Shown: positions 45,860 to 55,273, counted from the first letter of the stretch. The stretch: 64,000 bases of DNA from Gammaproteobacteria bacterium (GCA_025359565.1 JANYFY010000022.1:1-64000); one strand, 5' to 3'. Translations and numbers: made by a program. Notes: a model not told the origin generated them from the sequence alone.

Positions 45860-45888
45860 GGGCGCGGCGAATTTATTCGGCCGCGCCC
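45860..45888 (-). terminator. Strong GC hairpin between a small secreted-protein gene and moeA
   Basis: GGGCGCGGC and GCCGCGCCC form a perfect 9-bp stem around an 11-base loop. No T-tract follows on the minus strand, so it is an imperfect terminator candidate for the upstream gene. It may also act on the moeA leader, since it occupies the space where a ribosome-binding site would be. Confidence 0.55.
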
Positions 45889-45895
45889 TTAAGGT

Positions 45896-46273
45896 TTAAG
45901 CCTTTGGCTTAGCTTTGAAAATCTTCAACTGTTCGTTGAAGCGGCCTACTACTGCCTGGAGTTCATCTACTGCAGCATTATTTTTTTGAGTCAGGATTTT
46001 GAGTTGGTCATCGGACTTCTTTTTTGCGTCCGCCGTAAGCTTGCTCGCATCCTTGGGAGTCGCGGCATCCATTTCGAGTTTGATGCAGTCGAGATAGGAA
46101 TTCATCTCGGTGTTGTAACGATCAAAATCCTTTTTAGCGGTAATCATTTCGGCCAGTGCCGCGGTCGCGCCGTCGGGTGGCGTACCGGGTGCGCTCGGGT
46201 ACGTGCAAATTGCGTGGGCATGTGCGGTAGCGCATAGAGACAAAGCCAGTGTCAGGGGTAACCAAGCCTTCAT
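45896..46273 (-). CDS. Small secreted helical protein of unknown function
   Basis: 125 residues. The signal peptide (1-20, AHA) is followed by Cys23 and Cys63, which could bond two helices. The remainder is lysine/alanine-rich and predicted as long helices or coiled coil (KKKSDDQLKILTQKNNAAVDELQAVVGRFNEQLKIFK). I recognise no named family. Confidence 0.7.
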   Translation of the reverse strand: MKAWLPLTLALSLCATAHAHAICTYPSAPGTPPDGATAALAEMITAKKDFDRYNTEMNSYLDCIKLEMDAATPKDASKLTADAKKKSDDQLKILTQKNNAAVDELQAVVGRFNEQLKIFKAKPKA

Positions 46274-46504
46274 CGGAAATCCTCTCTCTAAATTAAGGGT
46301 GTAAACTTAAGGGTCTGGGTCCAAGCTGCAATCTTAACTTCTTTGAGGGTATTTCGGCCAGCAATACAAGATTAGAATGAGTTCACGGTGTAATTTGTTA
46401 TTGGCACCTTGGAAATCTGGAATAGATACTATAATCAAGGGGTTATTTAGTCAGTTGCGGCACAAGCCCACTTTCAAATTCGCTTTAGGCTAGACTGGCC
46501 GCCT

Positions 46505-46581
46505 GCGCTCGTAGCTCAGCTGGATAGAGCACCTGGCTTCGAACCAGGTGGTCGGCGGTTCGAATCCGTCCGAGCGCACCA
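46505..46581 (+). tRNA. tRNA-Arg (anticodon TCG)
   Basis: Full cloverleaf: acceptor stem GCGCTCG/CGAGCGC, D-arm GCTC...GAGC, anticodon stem CCTGG/CCAGG with loop CTTCGAA (anticodon TCG at 46539-46541), five-base variable loop, T-arm loop TTCGAAT, and encoded CCA (46579-46581). It reads CGA and probably CGG arginine codons by wobble. A short T-tract follows at 46585-46591 and may end transcription. Confidence 0.97.
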
Positions 46582-46634
46582 CAATTTTTTTGGGTTTTAG
46601 AATCGCCCTTGTTTATTGACCCTTTACTGTATTA

Positions 46635-46776
46635 ATTCGAACCGCCGACGGAAAACAAGCCTGGTTCGACGACAGCGGAGCGTAAGCGACGCTGGCGATC
46701 GCCCTTTAGGGCGACCCCGCGAGGGGTGAGCGCGCAGCGCGAATAATCCGTCCGGGTAGACGCAACTAATGTTGCG
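46635..46776. repeat. Inverted tRNA-Arg fragment followed by five consecutive hairpins
   Basis: 46635-46649 is the exact reverse complement of the tRNA T-arm region 46551-46565 (15/15), and 46660-46669 (CCTGGTTCGA) repeats part of the reverse-complemented anticodon arm. Hairpins follow at 46679-46693, 46699-46714, 46714-46727 (GCGA tetraloop), 46731-46741 and 46761-46776. It looks like a small structured repetitive element. Its wider copy number is not known from this window. Confidence 0.6.
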
Positions 46777-46934
46777 CCTAGATTCATTATGCAGGACAGC
46801 ACTTGTGGCGAACCGAATACCCGACAACGCCCTGACGGACATCGAGGAGGTCATAAGGCTCCGGACGGGCGCAGTCTCAAGCCCCCGACATGCTACGCGC
46901 GTTGCCGACACTGATTCCTCGGCGCACGCTTTAG

Positions 46935-47310
46935 TATCGCCTAAAACGCCTCATTGAGTTTGGGGAAGAAGCTGAGGGACGTGCACACCTCGAAGCACAA
47001 ATGATTCTCAACCATAAAGATGCAATCGAATTTCTTGTTAGCGCCGCCGCCGATGTCGGCTTCAACCGTTACACCATTCTAAATTTGCACGCGCTGCTGG
47101 CTGACTGCGTTACATTGCGGTGGGGATAGAGCGATCCGCCTTCCATCCATTAGAAGTACCTCAACTTTTCGGGTCGCTCCAAGTGACAGCGCTCATTTTA
47201 TTTAGAGCGCGGAAGCTGAATTGATGGGCCTACATGAAGGTAATTTTGCACGTTATCAGGTGCGACCATCGGAGTTCGCGGCTTGGCGGAAGGTCTGGGA
47301 TATAAAATGA
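46935..47310 (+). pseudogene. Second decayed Fic-family gene (different subfamily)
   Basis: Three successive frames carry parts of one protein: 46935-47129 (YRLKRLIEFGEEAEGR then AQMILNHKDAIEFLVSAAADVG and FNRYTILNLHALLAD), 47123-47224 (RSAFHPLEVPQLF) and 47224-47310 (LHEGNFARYQVRPSEFAAWR). These match, in order, segments of a Fic-family protein; the catalytic core between the last two is absent. At least one frameshift and a deletion make it non-functional. The region before it (46777-46934) holds no gene that I can identify. Confidence 0.7.
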
Positions 47311-47316
47311 CATTGA

Positions 47317-47436
47317 GGGCAGCCAGTCTCGGACTTCGGCACCCAGCTGGCGCAGGCGGCGAACCTGGTGACGTTGTACAAGGCGCTGGGAGGCGGACTC
47401 AAGGAGATGACTGGGACGCTTGACGCGGGTCGCTAA
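47317..47436 (+). pseudogene. C-terminal scrap of an RND efflux outer-membrane factor (NodT/OprM type)
   Basis: The frame GTQLAQAANLVTLYKALGGGLKEMTG ends at TAA 47434. The NLV.LYKALGGGW-like ending is the characteristic C-terminus of NodT/OprM outer-membrane efflux lipoproteins. The other 400 or so residues are missing. It lies three bases from the convergent MFS gene. Confidence 0.6.
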
Positions 47437-47438
47437 CC

Positions 47439-48647
47439 CTAGGACGCGCGATTCTTGAGCCTGCTGAGTGCCGCAAGTCCCAAGATGACGCCGGCGGTAA
47501 TGAAGGCGACCGAGACGGTGTAACGGTCCGCCACCAGCCCCCACACCAGGGCGCCGAGCGGGGCGACGCCGTTGAATAGCATCACGAACAGGCCGCTTAG
47601 CCGCCCACGTAAATCCTCGGGCACGCTGTTTTGTATCACGATATTGCCGCCGGAAACCACTAGAGTAAGCATGAAACTTAGCCCGCTGTTAATGGCTAGT
47701 AGTACGATCGCCGGCAGGCTCTGACCCGCGAGGCCCAGTAGCAGTAGACCGATCGCTGCCATGAATAGCGCCAACGGCACAAACCCCTGCAGGGCTATAT
47801 CGGTTTGAAACTGAGCGACTAGGAGGGCGGCCGCTAGTGCGCCCACACCGGCGGCCACCATCAACACCGGGTAGCTAATCGGCGCAGCAGGAGACCAGAG
47901 CTGCGCTGCCGCCGGTAATAGGCTGGTGTAAGGAATCGCGAGAAAGCTCGCTATAGCAATCCACGTGAGGCTCTGTCGAGTGGCCCTGTGCGTGGTGCTG
48001 TAAGCCCATGCGTCGCGCAAGCTCTGCAGGGATAACCGTCGGATCGGCTCGTGCGCTTGGACCCGCAGACGTAGTAATACGAACAGAAAAAACGCGCAAG
48101 ATAATGCATTGGTGCCGAAACAATAGCGGGCATCCCCACGCATCAACAACAGGGCGGCGAGCGCCGGACCGAGCAGGCGGGCTAAGTGAATACCGGCGGC
48201 GTTTATGGCAATCGCGCTTCGAATTTCGGTCCGTCGCGGTACCAGCGACGCCACGATCGACTGGCGCGCGGGTAGGTCGAGCGCGTTAATCACACCGGCA
48301 CAGAGCGACAGGGCAAACAGCGCAGTCCATTCGAGCCTTCCTAGCATCAATACGCCCAACATGCTGAGAGCCTGCATGAGGCCTGCAAGCTGAGTGCACA
48401 TTAGGACCTGACGGCGATCATAGCGATCGTTAATAGCGCCGGCTAACGGCGCCAAAGCTAATATTGGCAGTTGCGTGCACACCAGCGCGGCGCCGACCGC
48501 AAGCGAAGAGCCGGTCACCCGAAAAGCAAGCCAGGCCACGGTGGTTTGTTGAATCCACGTTCCCGTCAGCGACACCCACATACCCACAAGATAGAGACGA
48601 AATGTCGGTGACGAAAGCGCCGGAAATCTGCGGAAGGCTAGCCGCAC
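47439..48647 (-). CDS. MFS transporter (EntS-like), last gene of the pqq cluster
   Basis: 402 residues with 12 predicted TM helices, including the conserved loop INDRYDRRQVLM between TM2 and TM3. It belongs to the EntS-like MFS_3 group that often exports siderophores or metabolites. The start is GTG 48647, six bases after pqqE, so it probably shares the pqq transcript. A role in exporting PQQ or its precursor is a guess from context. Confidence 0.85.
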   Translation of the reverse strand: MRLAFRRFPALSSPTFRLYLVGMWVSLTGTWIQQTTVAWLAFRVTGSSLAVGAALVCTQLPILALAPLAGAINDRYDRRQVLMCTQLAGLMQALSMLGVLMLGRLEWTALFALSLCAGVINALDLPARQSIVASLVPRRTEIRSAIAINAAGIHLARLLGPALAALLLMRGDARYCFGTNALSCAFFLFVLLRLRVQAHEPIRRLSLQSLRDAWAYSTTHRATRQSLTWIAIASFLAIPYTSLLPAAAQLWSPAAPISYPVLMVAAGVGALAAALLVAQFQTDIALQGFVPLALFMAAIGLLLLGLAGQSLPAIVLLAINSGLSFMLTLVVSGGNIVIQNSVPEDLRGRLSGLFVMLFNGVAPLGALVWGLVADRYTVSVAFITAGVILGLAALSRLKNRAS

Positions 48648-48653
48648 AAGGCG

Positions 48654-49808
48654 CTATTCCAATGTAGCCAAGCCACCCATGATCATTCTGGAGTTTTCCG
48701 GCGAGCGGAACAACAGCGGCTTAAGGGGTGCGCGTTCGCCGGCTTCAATGGCGGCAAGGACGATGCCATGGTCCGGTGATTTATCGCAAACCGGGTCGGT
48801 GGCATTGACGTTTCCGGTCAGAAGATAGGCCTGACAGCGACACCCGCCATAGTCGACACCACGCTCGGGGCATTGGCGACAAAGCGCTGGCATCCAAGAT
48901 TCGCCCCGAAAACGCTTAAACGCCTCCGATTCATACCAGATATCGCGCACGCTCACGGCGCGAACGGATGGAAATGACATGTCCGGCAACATTCGCGCCG
49001 CTTGACAGGGAAGAGCCGTGCCCGCCGGATTTACGCAGAGAATGGTGGTCGCCCAACCGTTCATGCAACGCTTGGGGCGACCCTCAAAATAGTCTGGGAC
49101 TACAAACAATATTTTCAAGCGTGTGCCTAAGGCGGCACGTTTTGCAGCGACCGTAGCTTCGGCACGACGCAACTGGTCGCGGCTCGGGATAAGATGATCG
49201 CGATTGCGCAACGCCCAGCCGTAATATTGCGTGTTCGCGAGTTCCAGATATTCGGCACCGATTTCTGCGGCCAGATCGATGATTCGGTCGGCGTGATCGA
49301 TGTTTAGCCGGTGTATGACGCAGTTCATCACCATTGGGAAGTCGTGACTCTTGATCAATTGCGCCACGCGACGCTTAAGGTCAAAGGTACGGGCGCTGGA
49401 GAGAAAATCGTTCATCTCGCGCGTTGAGTCTTGAAAAGATAATTGAATGTGATCAAGGCCAGCGTCTTTTAAGGCGCGAATACGCACCTCGTTTAATCCC
49501 GCTCCGGAGGTAATTAAATTGGTGTAGTAACCCAGGCGGTGGCCTTCGGCCACAAGCAATTCTAGATCTTTGCGCATGAGCGGCTCGCCCCCGGAAAAGC
49601 CGAGTTGAACGGCGCCGAGCGCGCGCGCCTCTTGCAGCACCCGAATCCATTCAGTCGTCGACAGCTCCGCCTTTTCGCCCGCAAAATCCAGTGGATTGGA
49701 GCAGAAGGGACAGTGAAGCGGGCAGGAATAGGTCAATTCTGCCACCAGCCACAAGGGCGGTGTGATGACGTTGATGATTGGTTGCTCTGTATTCAGGGAC
49801 TGCTCCAT
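48654..49808 (-). CDS. pqqE: PQQ biosynthesis radical SAM enzyme
   Basis: 384 residues. The radical SAM motif is CPLHCPFC and the SPASM auxiliary cluster cysteines are in CRQCPERGVDYGGCRCQAYLLTG and DPVC. It cross-links the Glu and Tyr side chains of PqqA, presented by PqqD. It overlaps pqqD by 16 bases. Confidence 0.97.
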   Translation of the reverse strand: MEQSLNTEQPIINVITPPLWLVAELTYSCPLHCPFCSNPLDFAGEKAELSTTEWIRVLQEARALGAVQLGFSGGEPLMRKDLELLVAEGHRLGYYTNLITSGAGLNEVRIRALKDAGLDHIQLSFQDSTREMNDFLSSARTFDLKRRVAQLIKSHDFPMVMNCVIHRLNIDHADRIIDLAAEIGAEYLELANTQYYGWALRNRDHLIPSRDQLRRAEATVAAKRAALGTRLKILFVVPDYFEGRPKRCMNGWATTILCVNPAGTALPCQAARMLPDMSFPSVRAVSVRDIWYESEAFKRFRGESWMPALCRQCPERGVDYGGCRCQAYLLTGNVNATDPVCDKSPDHGIVLAAIEAGERAPLKPLLFRSPENSRMIMGGLATLE

Positions 49809-50080
49809 TCAACCCAGCCCTTTTCGGTAGCCGCTGTCAAGAATGACTCCACGTCCGCAGTAAGGCCCGTGGTTGCGAAGGTAACCTCCAGCTCGGCGAC
49901 AATGACTGCCATAGGTCGCTCGCCGTTGCAGCGGCGCAAAATCTCCCCCGCGCTGCCGTTCAATTTGATCATGCCTTCCGGAAACAGCAGCACATGCGCT
50001 TGTTGTGCCTCCTCCCATTGCAGCCTATAAAGGCGCGCGATGCGCGGCCGTGAGCCCGCGTTGTCGGGCTGCTCGATCAT
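49793..50080 (-). CDS. pqqD: PQQ biosynthesis peptide chaperone
   Basis: 95 residues with the winged-helix RRE fold ([38 protein letters not shown]). It binds PqqA and delivers it to PqqE. It is coupled to pqqC by a 4-bp ATGA overlap. Confidence 0.95.
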   Translation of the reverse strand: MIEQPDNAGSRPRIARLYRLQWEEAQQAHVLLFPEGMIKLNGSAGEILRRCNGERPMAVIVAELEVTFATTGLTADVESFLTAATEKGWVEWSSP

Positions 50081-50787
50081 TCGATCGTCCCGTAGTGTAA
50101 CTGAATGGCATCAAGCATCGACCAGAGTATATCGAGCTTGAATTGCAAGATCTCGAGTGCTCGATCTTGGGCTGCGCGCGAAGTGAAATAACCCAACGTC
50201 ACCTTGAGTCCGTGGTCCACGTCGCGCTTAGCCAGTGGAATCCGCGAGCGAAAATAGTCGAGTCCGGAACTTTCGATCCAGGGATAGTGGATCGGCCAAC
50301 TTGCCAGTCTATCCTTGTGAATTTGTGGAGCAAATAATTCGGTCAGCGAGGCGCATACTGATTCCTGCCAGGGTTGTTGCCGAGCGAAATTGACGTAGGC
50401 GTCCACTGCGAAACGGACACCCGGGACCACTTCATCCATGGACCATAATTGGTCACGCGACATACCGACTGCTTCGCCTAATTTGACCCAAGCCTCGATG
50501 CCACCCGCCTCGCCTTCGTGGCCGTCATGATCCAAGATTCGTTGCACCCATTGGCGGCGAGTATCGCGATCTGGGCAGTTGGCAAGCACGGCCGCGTCTT
50601 TGCGTGGGATATTAACTTGATAATAAAAACGATTGGCAACCCAACCGCGCACTTGGGCGGGACTCGCGCCACCCTCGTTCAAACGGCGATTGAACGGGTG
50701 ATGTATGTGATAGGACTGACCCTTGGCCCTCAGCGCCCGCTCAAAGGTTTGTGTGTCCCAACCTGTAGTCGGCACCGGCGCCGTCAT
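50077..50787 (-). CDS. pqqC: Pyrroloquinoline-quinone synthase
   Basis: 236 residues, all-helical haem-oxygenase-like fold. [27 protein letters not shown] and the WIQR-type helix [12 protein letters not shown] are typical. It catalyses the final cofactor-free eight-electron oxidation and ring closure to PQQ. It overlaps pqqB by four bases. Confidence 0.97.
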   Translation of the reverse strand: MTAPVPTTGWDTQTFERALRAKGQSYHIHHPFNRRLNEGGASPAQVRGWVANRFYYQVNIPRKDAAVLANCPDRDTRRQWVQRILDHDGHEGEAGGIEAWVKLGEAVGMSRDQLWSMDEVVPGVRFAVDAYVNFARQQPWQESVCASLTELFAPQIHKDRLASWPIHYPWIESSGLDYFRSRIPLAKRDVDHGLKVTLGYFTSRAAQDRALEILQFKLDILWSMLDAIQLHYGTIE

Positions 50788-51698
50788 AACTGAATTTCCA
50801 TGCCGTCGAGTGCGACCTCGACGCCTGCTGCGTCAAGCGTAGCGCGTTCGCTACTATCGTCGTTGAGGATGGGGTTAGTGTTGTTAATGTGGATCAGGAT
50901 GCGGCGCGTATCCGCTGACAAATCTTCTAAGACTGCGAGCATTCCGCCAACCCCGCTTTGTGGCAAGTGCCCGAGTTCGGAAGCACGCTTGGAAGAAACT
51001 CCTGCCTCGATCATTTCATCTTCACTCCAAAACGTACCGTCCACCAAGACACATTGACTCTCCTGCATCAGGCCGCGAATGCCCGGCGTCACTGCGGCAA
51101 GACCTGGCGCATAAAACGCTTGGCGGCCTGTGCGCATGTCGCGAAATGTCACGGCGACATTGTCTCCCTGTCGTGGAGCATTGCGATAGCGAGAATAGGG
51201 TCCGGGCTTACCGTTCACTGGTATAACCTTCACTTCGATGTTCGCAAGGCTTGGAATTTGCAGTGTTACGTCAAGTGCAAGCGGGTGCCACTGGATACCG
51301 CAATAATGCTCTAGCACCGATAGTATGGGCAAACCGGAGGTAAGGTCTTCGTGGACGGGCAACGTCGTCCAAACGTCTAGCGGAGTCGAGTTTTCGCGCA
51401 GCAGCAATAGACCGATGCTGTGGTCGATCTGGCCGTCGACAAGGAGCACCGCCGCGATCGGAGTATGACGAGCGCCGACACGCGGCTGCAGAATGGAATT
51501 GGCGCTTATTTGCCGATGTAAGTCAGGAGACGCGTTGCATATCAACCACCGCTCCCCATCGCTCGAAATTGCAATGGACGATTGGGTTCGAGGGCTTGCT
51601 TTGATTGCGCCCGTACGAACGCCACGGCAGTTTCGACAATTGCAATTCCACTGCGGAAAGCCACCGCCGGCCGCTGACCCGAGGACTCGTATAAGCAC
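50784..51698 (-). CDS. pqqB: PQQ biosynthesis protein PqqB (metallo-beta-lactamase fold)
   Basis: 304 residues. The N-terminus [20 protein letters not shown] is the family hallmark, and [15 protein letters not shown] and HINNTNPIL provide metal-site histidines. It is thought to act as the hydroxylase that prepares the PqqC substrate. It starts 94 bases after pqqA. Confidence 0.96.
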   Translation of the reverse strand: MLIRVLGSAAGGGFPQWNCNCRNCRGVRTGAIKASPRTQSSIAISSDGERWLICNASPDLHRQISANSILQPRVGARHTPIAAVLLVDGQIDHSIGLLLLRENSTPLDVWTTLPVHEDLTSGLPILSVLEHYCGIQWHPLALDVTLQIPSLANIEVKVIPVNGKPGPYSRYRNAPRQGDNVAVTFRDMRTGRQAFYAPGLAAVTPGIRGLMQESQCVLVDGTFWSEDEMIEAGVSSKRASELGHLPQSGVGGMLAVLEDLSADTRRILIHINNTNPILNDDSSERATLDAAGVEVALDGMEIQL

Positions 51699-51792
51699 AA
51701 ACTAGATTGTCGCAGACCAGGCCGGAGTCAACCCGAAGGATCTAGCTTCGATAGCGGCGGCGCTCAAGAATTTTGAACGCCGCCTCGATACT

Positions 51793-51867
51793 TCAACGAA
51801 CCGAAACGTAGGAATTGATTTCCATTCCCAATCGTAGTTCGACTGCCGTTGGTTTTTCCCATTTCAT
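51793..51867 (-). CDS. pqqA: PqqA precursor peptide (24 residues)
   Basis: MKWEKPTAVELRLGMEINSY followed by VSVR. The conserved Glu16 and Tyr20 with three residues between them are the atoms from which PQQ is built. AGGAAATAC precedes the ATG at 51867. The gene is too short for most gene callers and is located, as expected, just before pqqB. Confidence 0.95.
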   Translation of the reverse strand: MKWEKPTAVELRLGMEINSYVSVR

Positions 51868-52155
51868 GCTGTATTTCCTCTTGACGCTCTGTTGCAAGAA
51901 CTAGTATCGCTCGGGACAATCCGGAAGGCAACGGCTAGGCGGCAACCCGCGCACCCCCAATTATTTGACATATTCAACAAACTGGGGGACCTGCCCTTGC
52001 TTGCGAAAACATGGCAGGCACTACCCGGTGGGCGTACTTATTAAGCTGCCTGCTAACTCAGCAAACTTGCGTGATTTCACAGTTTTAAACTTTAACCCTA
52101 GCAACTACGCCCCGGTGGATGGCAAGCTATCTGTTAAATAGCAGGGGGAAATAAA
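51868..52155. other. Intergenic region between pqqA and PilZ gene (divergent)
   Basis: 288 bases that must hold the promoters of both. An inverted pair, CCCCCA/TGGGGG, encloses an AT-rich TTTGACATATTCAAC segment at about 51954-51988. I cannot assign a regulator, and no riboswitch family is recognised. Confidence 0.4.
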
Positions 52156-52515
52156 ATGGTATCAATTGAACAACGCATTCATCCACGCTATCCGCTAGTT
52201 CGTCCTCCTGAAGGCGAGTTTCAGTTACTAACCCCAACCGCCCGATATGTCATCAAAGTCATCAACAATATTTCAAGCTTTGGTATTCGAATTTATGTCG
52301 ATGCGCTATTAGCTGACCGACTTAAAGTTGCGGTCGAGTTTACCGGGCCACAAATTAAATTGGCGGTAAACGGTACCGTGGCATGGTGTGCCGCCCGAGA
52401 AGAAAACCAAAAGACTGACGGCTCGGGGCGGTTTCTGGCTGGCATTCACTTATTTAGTCCAATGCTCCTGACCGCATTGTCAGGAGCATACCAATCAGAT
52501 CAAACTTTATCGTAG
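52156..52515 (+). CDS. PilZ-domain-like protein
   Basis: 119 residues. RIHPRYPLVRPPEG at the N-terminus resembles the RxxxR part of PilZ c-di-GMP-binding domains, although the D/NxSxxG motif is modified (NNISSFGIRI), followed by beta strands and FLAGIHLF. AGGGGG precedes ATG. It could bind cyclic di-GMP or be a degenerate receptor. It is convergent with the TonB receptor gene. Confidence 0.7.
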   Translation: MVSIEQRIHPRYPLVRPPEGEFQLLTPTARYVIKVINNISSFGIRIYVDALLADRLKVAVEFTGPQIKLAVNGTVAWCAAREENQKTDGSGRFLAGIHLFSPMLLTALSGAYQSDQTLS

Positions 52516-52534
52516 GCTAGATCGAAATCCTTGG

Positions 52535-55273
52535 TTAAAATTTTAAAGTCATTCCCGCCGTCAGTGTGGTTGAATAAAATTCGCGCTGGATGACGCGATT
52601 TTCGCCTTCGCCCTCGGTAAATTTCAGCGGAGTATTGGTGAGATTTTTGACGTTGAAATAGACCGCCAACATATCCGACACGTGATATTGACTTCCGAAG
52701 TCCAGTGAAATGCGGTCCTGGGTCCAAATTTCTGCCGCAGCGTTTGAATTCACGCCGAAAATATTGCGGCTGGTATAGTAGGCGCCGAGCGATAAATTTA
52801 ATCCTGAGCGATCGTACAACAGCTCAAAATTTGCAGTATTGCGCGAAGTTGAGGGCAACACGGAATTTCGCGTCATGCCAGTCGTTAGCCCATTTGCGTC
52901 CGGAATGGGTAGCTTATATAACGATGTAGCCCAGGTCCAATTGGCAGAAACGCCGAGCCCCGCAAGTGCTCCCGGCCATTGTTTGAAGTGCTGTGAATAA
53001 TTAAGCTCGGTGCCAAAGACGTGAGACTTTGGCGCATTCGAGTAACTAAAAATATCGACGATGCCAAGATTGCCACCCGATTTCTGAGGGCCACCCACTA
53101 CTTGCTGGGCGTTGGTCACAATATAGTCATGAATGTCTTTGTAAAAGAAACCAACCGAGGCAATACCGGCGTCTGGTAAATACTGCTCAATGGCTACATC
53201 CAGACCTGTCGAACGAGTAGGCTTTAAGCCGGGGTTGCCGGTGATTATATTGCCTGCAGAATCTACAGTAGTCGCTGCCGTCACCTGCTGAAAACCCGGT
53301 CTAGCAATGGTGGACGAAATCGCCGCACGAGCAATTAGATCAGGGCTGAATTCGTAACGAGCTTGAATAGTCGGAAAGTAGTTTGTGTAGTTGTTGTCTT
53401 GGGAGACAGGGCAAACATGAGTTGCCGGAATTGCGGGGGTAGGCGGAGTAGTGGTGTTGTCGGCCGGAACTGCGGCTGCCAAAATAGGACAGTTGGCGCT
53501 CGCAAGGCTGTTTGATATGTCGGATTTGAAGCCTGCGTAAGTGGCTTTGGTCTTTTCAACACGGACACCGGCAACAATGCCCAAAGCGCCCCAGCCAAAT
53601 TGATACTGGCCGTAGGCCGCATACACATTCTCTTTGTCGTGCACCGATGCGAGCTGATTGGCGACTGCGTTGCCGTTTGTTATTGAAAAGGGGTCGGTTG
53701 CGATGGCACCCGCAGCGAGATCCGCTGCATAGATGGCGCGAATCGCTGCAGGGTCTACATTAGGGCCGTTCAAGTAGTGACCTTGGTAGAAGCGAACATT
53801 ATTGCCAATAATGAGCGAACTTAAGGATTGCCCTAAAGCCGATCCGTCCCCATAAGTAGTTTGATCGCCTGTTTTGTCACGAATTCGGGCATTCAAGCCG
53901 AACTTGAGTTCCTCGTTGGAGCGATCCGTGTAGTGAGTCGGAATTTTTAGATTGGCACCGACACCCAATTCGTGATCATTGGAATGCTGCGTAGAATTAC
54001 CGATGCCGGTGAGCACATAGCCCGCAGGGTCGCTTGGATTGATGGCAACGGTACCATTGCTGGTGCTACCAGGTTGTGTTTTGAATAGCGGCCAGTTTGG
54101 GTTGGTGGTGTTGTCATAAGAGGCGTTGGCGACTGCTGGATTCTTGAAAGTCGAGTTGTAGTCGAAGGGCTTGTTGTAAGTGCCCTTGGTATAGCCCACG
54201 TGGTAATCCACAGTATTGCCACTAATGATGTTTTTCCCGCCTATCTCAAATACCTTGGAATCGAGAAACTCTTTTTCATCCCGCAAGGATTTGGCGAATT
54301 TTACGGTATCGAGGAATCCATTGGGATTGGTAGGATCCACAATCGATGGACCGATAAAATTCCAAACCAATCGATTGCGAATGACCGTCTCAGAATAACC
54401 GGCGTCGTAGGCTCTGATGAAATATTGATTAGACTCATCAGGGGCATATCCAAGATCGATACCGTACCCATGACGCTCGCGGTGATATCGATAATAACGT
54501 TGCTCAAATCCGGCGAATGCTTTGTCCGGAATCCCACTTGCCTGACCGTCAACAAAACCCGCCTCGGCGTCATCAATGCCCCGCCGATCAGTATAGGTTG
54601 AGGCAATCACTAGTACGCTGAAAGGGTTATAACCGCCTTGTCCACCAAAACGCGTTCCCGCAGTTCCCGCAAGATCGGTAATCCAAGTGTGACGCTGCAG
54701 TTCTTGCCCTGTTCCGATTTTTAGGTCCGCAAAGGGCCGTCCATCAGCCGGCGCGGTCTTAGGAGTGATGTCGATGGTGCCACCGATGGCTTCCGCGTCT
54801 TGTTCCGGTAAATTACTCTTGGTGACGGTGATAGCACCTACAAAGCCTGAAGGAATGGAGTCAAATGCAACCGCCCGGCCCGCCCCGGATGGGGAACTAT
54901 TGTTGGTCGGAGGTAGGCGCAGCCCTCCAAATGTCGTGCTGTTTAAGTCGGCATCAAGGCCGCGAATGTTGATATAGCGGCCTTCCCCAGTGTCGGTTTC
55001 GAGGGATATTCCGGGAATGCGTCGCACGGCTTCACCGGTGTTGACGTCGGGCAATCGCAACATTTCATCCACGGTCATTAGGTTTACGAGGTTAGCGGCG
55101 GCCCTTTGGGCGGCGCGTGCAGCCTCTACAGTGGTTCGTTGGGCCAGGATTACAATTTCGTCAAGAGCGTCTGCGCCAGACCGTCCCTCTACGGCTGAGG
55201 CACGTGACGTACACAATCCTATTGTGCAAGTGATTATCACGACTTTAAAGGTACAAGAATTTATCAAATACAT
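52535..55273 (-). CDS. TonB-dependent outer-membrane receptor (Caulobacter/Xanthomonas type)
   Basis: 912 residues from ATG 55273. A signal peptide is followed by DEIVILAQR (TonB-box area), the plug domain (MTVDEMLRLPDVNTGEAVRRIPGISLETD; YINIRGLDADLNSTTFGGLRLP) and a 22-strand barrel ending in the aromatic STTLTAGMTLKF. This subfamily usually imports carbohydrates or other large substrates. The ligand is unknown, and no transport or degradation partner lies next to it. Confidence 0.92.
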   Translation of the reverse strand: MYLINSCTFKVVIITCTIGLCTSRASAVEGRSGADALDEIVILAQRTTVEAARAAQRAAANLVNLMTVDEMLRLPDVNTGEAVRRIPGISLETDTGEGRYINIRGLDADLNSTTFGGLRLPPTNNSSPSGAGRAVAFDSIPSGFVGAITVTKSNLPEQDAEAIGGTIDITPKTAPADGRPFADLKIGTGQELQRHTWITDLAGTAGTRFGGQGGYNPFSVLVIASTYTDRRGIDDAEAGFVDGQASGIPDKAFAGFEQRYYRYHRERHGYGIDLGYAPDESNQYFIRAYDAGYSETVIRNRLVWNFIGPSIVDPTNPNGFLDTVKFAKSLRDEKEFLDSKVFEIGGKNIISGNTVDYHVGYTKGTYNKPFDYNSTFKNPAVANASYDNTTNPNWPLFKTQPGSTSNGTVAINPSDPAGYVLTGIGNSTQHSNDHELGVGANLKIPTHYTDRSNEELKFGLNARIRDKTGDQTTYGDGSALGQSLSSLIIGNNVRFYQGHYLNGPNVDPAAIRAIYAADLAAGAIATDPFSITNGNAVANQLASVHDKENVYAAYGQYQFGWGALGIVAGVRVEKTKATYAGFKSDISNSLASANCPILAAAVPADNTTTPPTPAIPATHVCPVSQDNNYTNYFPTIQARYEFSPDLIARAAISSTIARPGFQQVTAATTVDSAGNIITGNPGLKPTRSTGLDVAIEQYLPDAGIASVGFFYKDIHDYIVTNAQQVVGGPQKSGGNLGIVDIFSYSNAPKSHVFGTELNYSQHFKQWPGALAGLGVSANWTWATSLYKLPIPDANGLTTGMTRNSVLPSTSRNTANFELLYDRSGLNLSLGAYYTSRNIFGVNSNAAAEIWTQDRISLDFGSQYHVSDMLAVYFNVKNLTNTPLKFTEGEGENRVIQREFYSTTLTAGMTLKF

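Noticed and set aside
46505-46776. Integrated element with att sites at tRNA-Arg
   Set aside because: No integrase and no direct repeat of the tRNA 3' end; the visible copy is inverted.
46624-46911. 95-residue minus-strand frame beside tRNA-Arg
   Set aside because: It is built mostly from hairpin sequences and the inverted tRNA fragment, with an arginine-rich nonsense composition.
51868-52155. Riboswitch upstream of the PilZ gene
   Set aside because: G-rich and A-rich patches recall a c-di-GMP aptamer, but the conserved core and pairings are absent.
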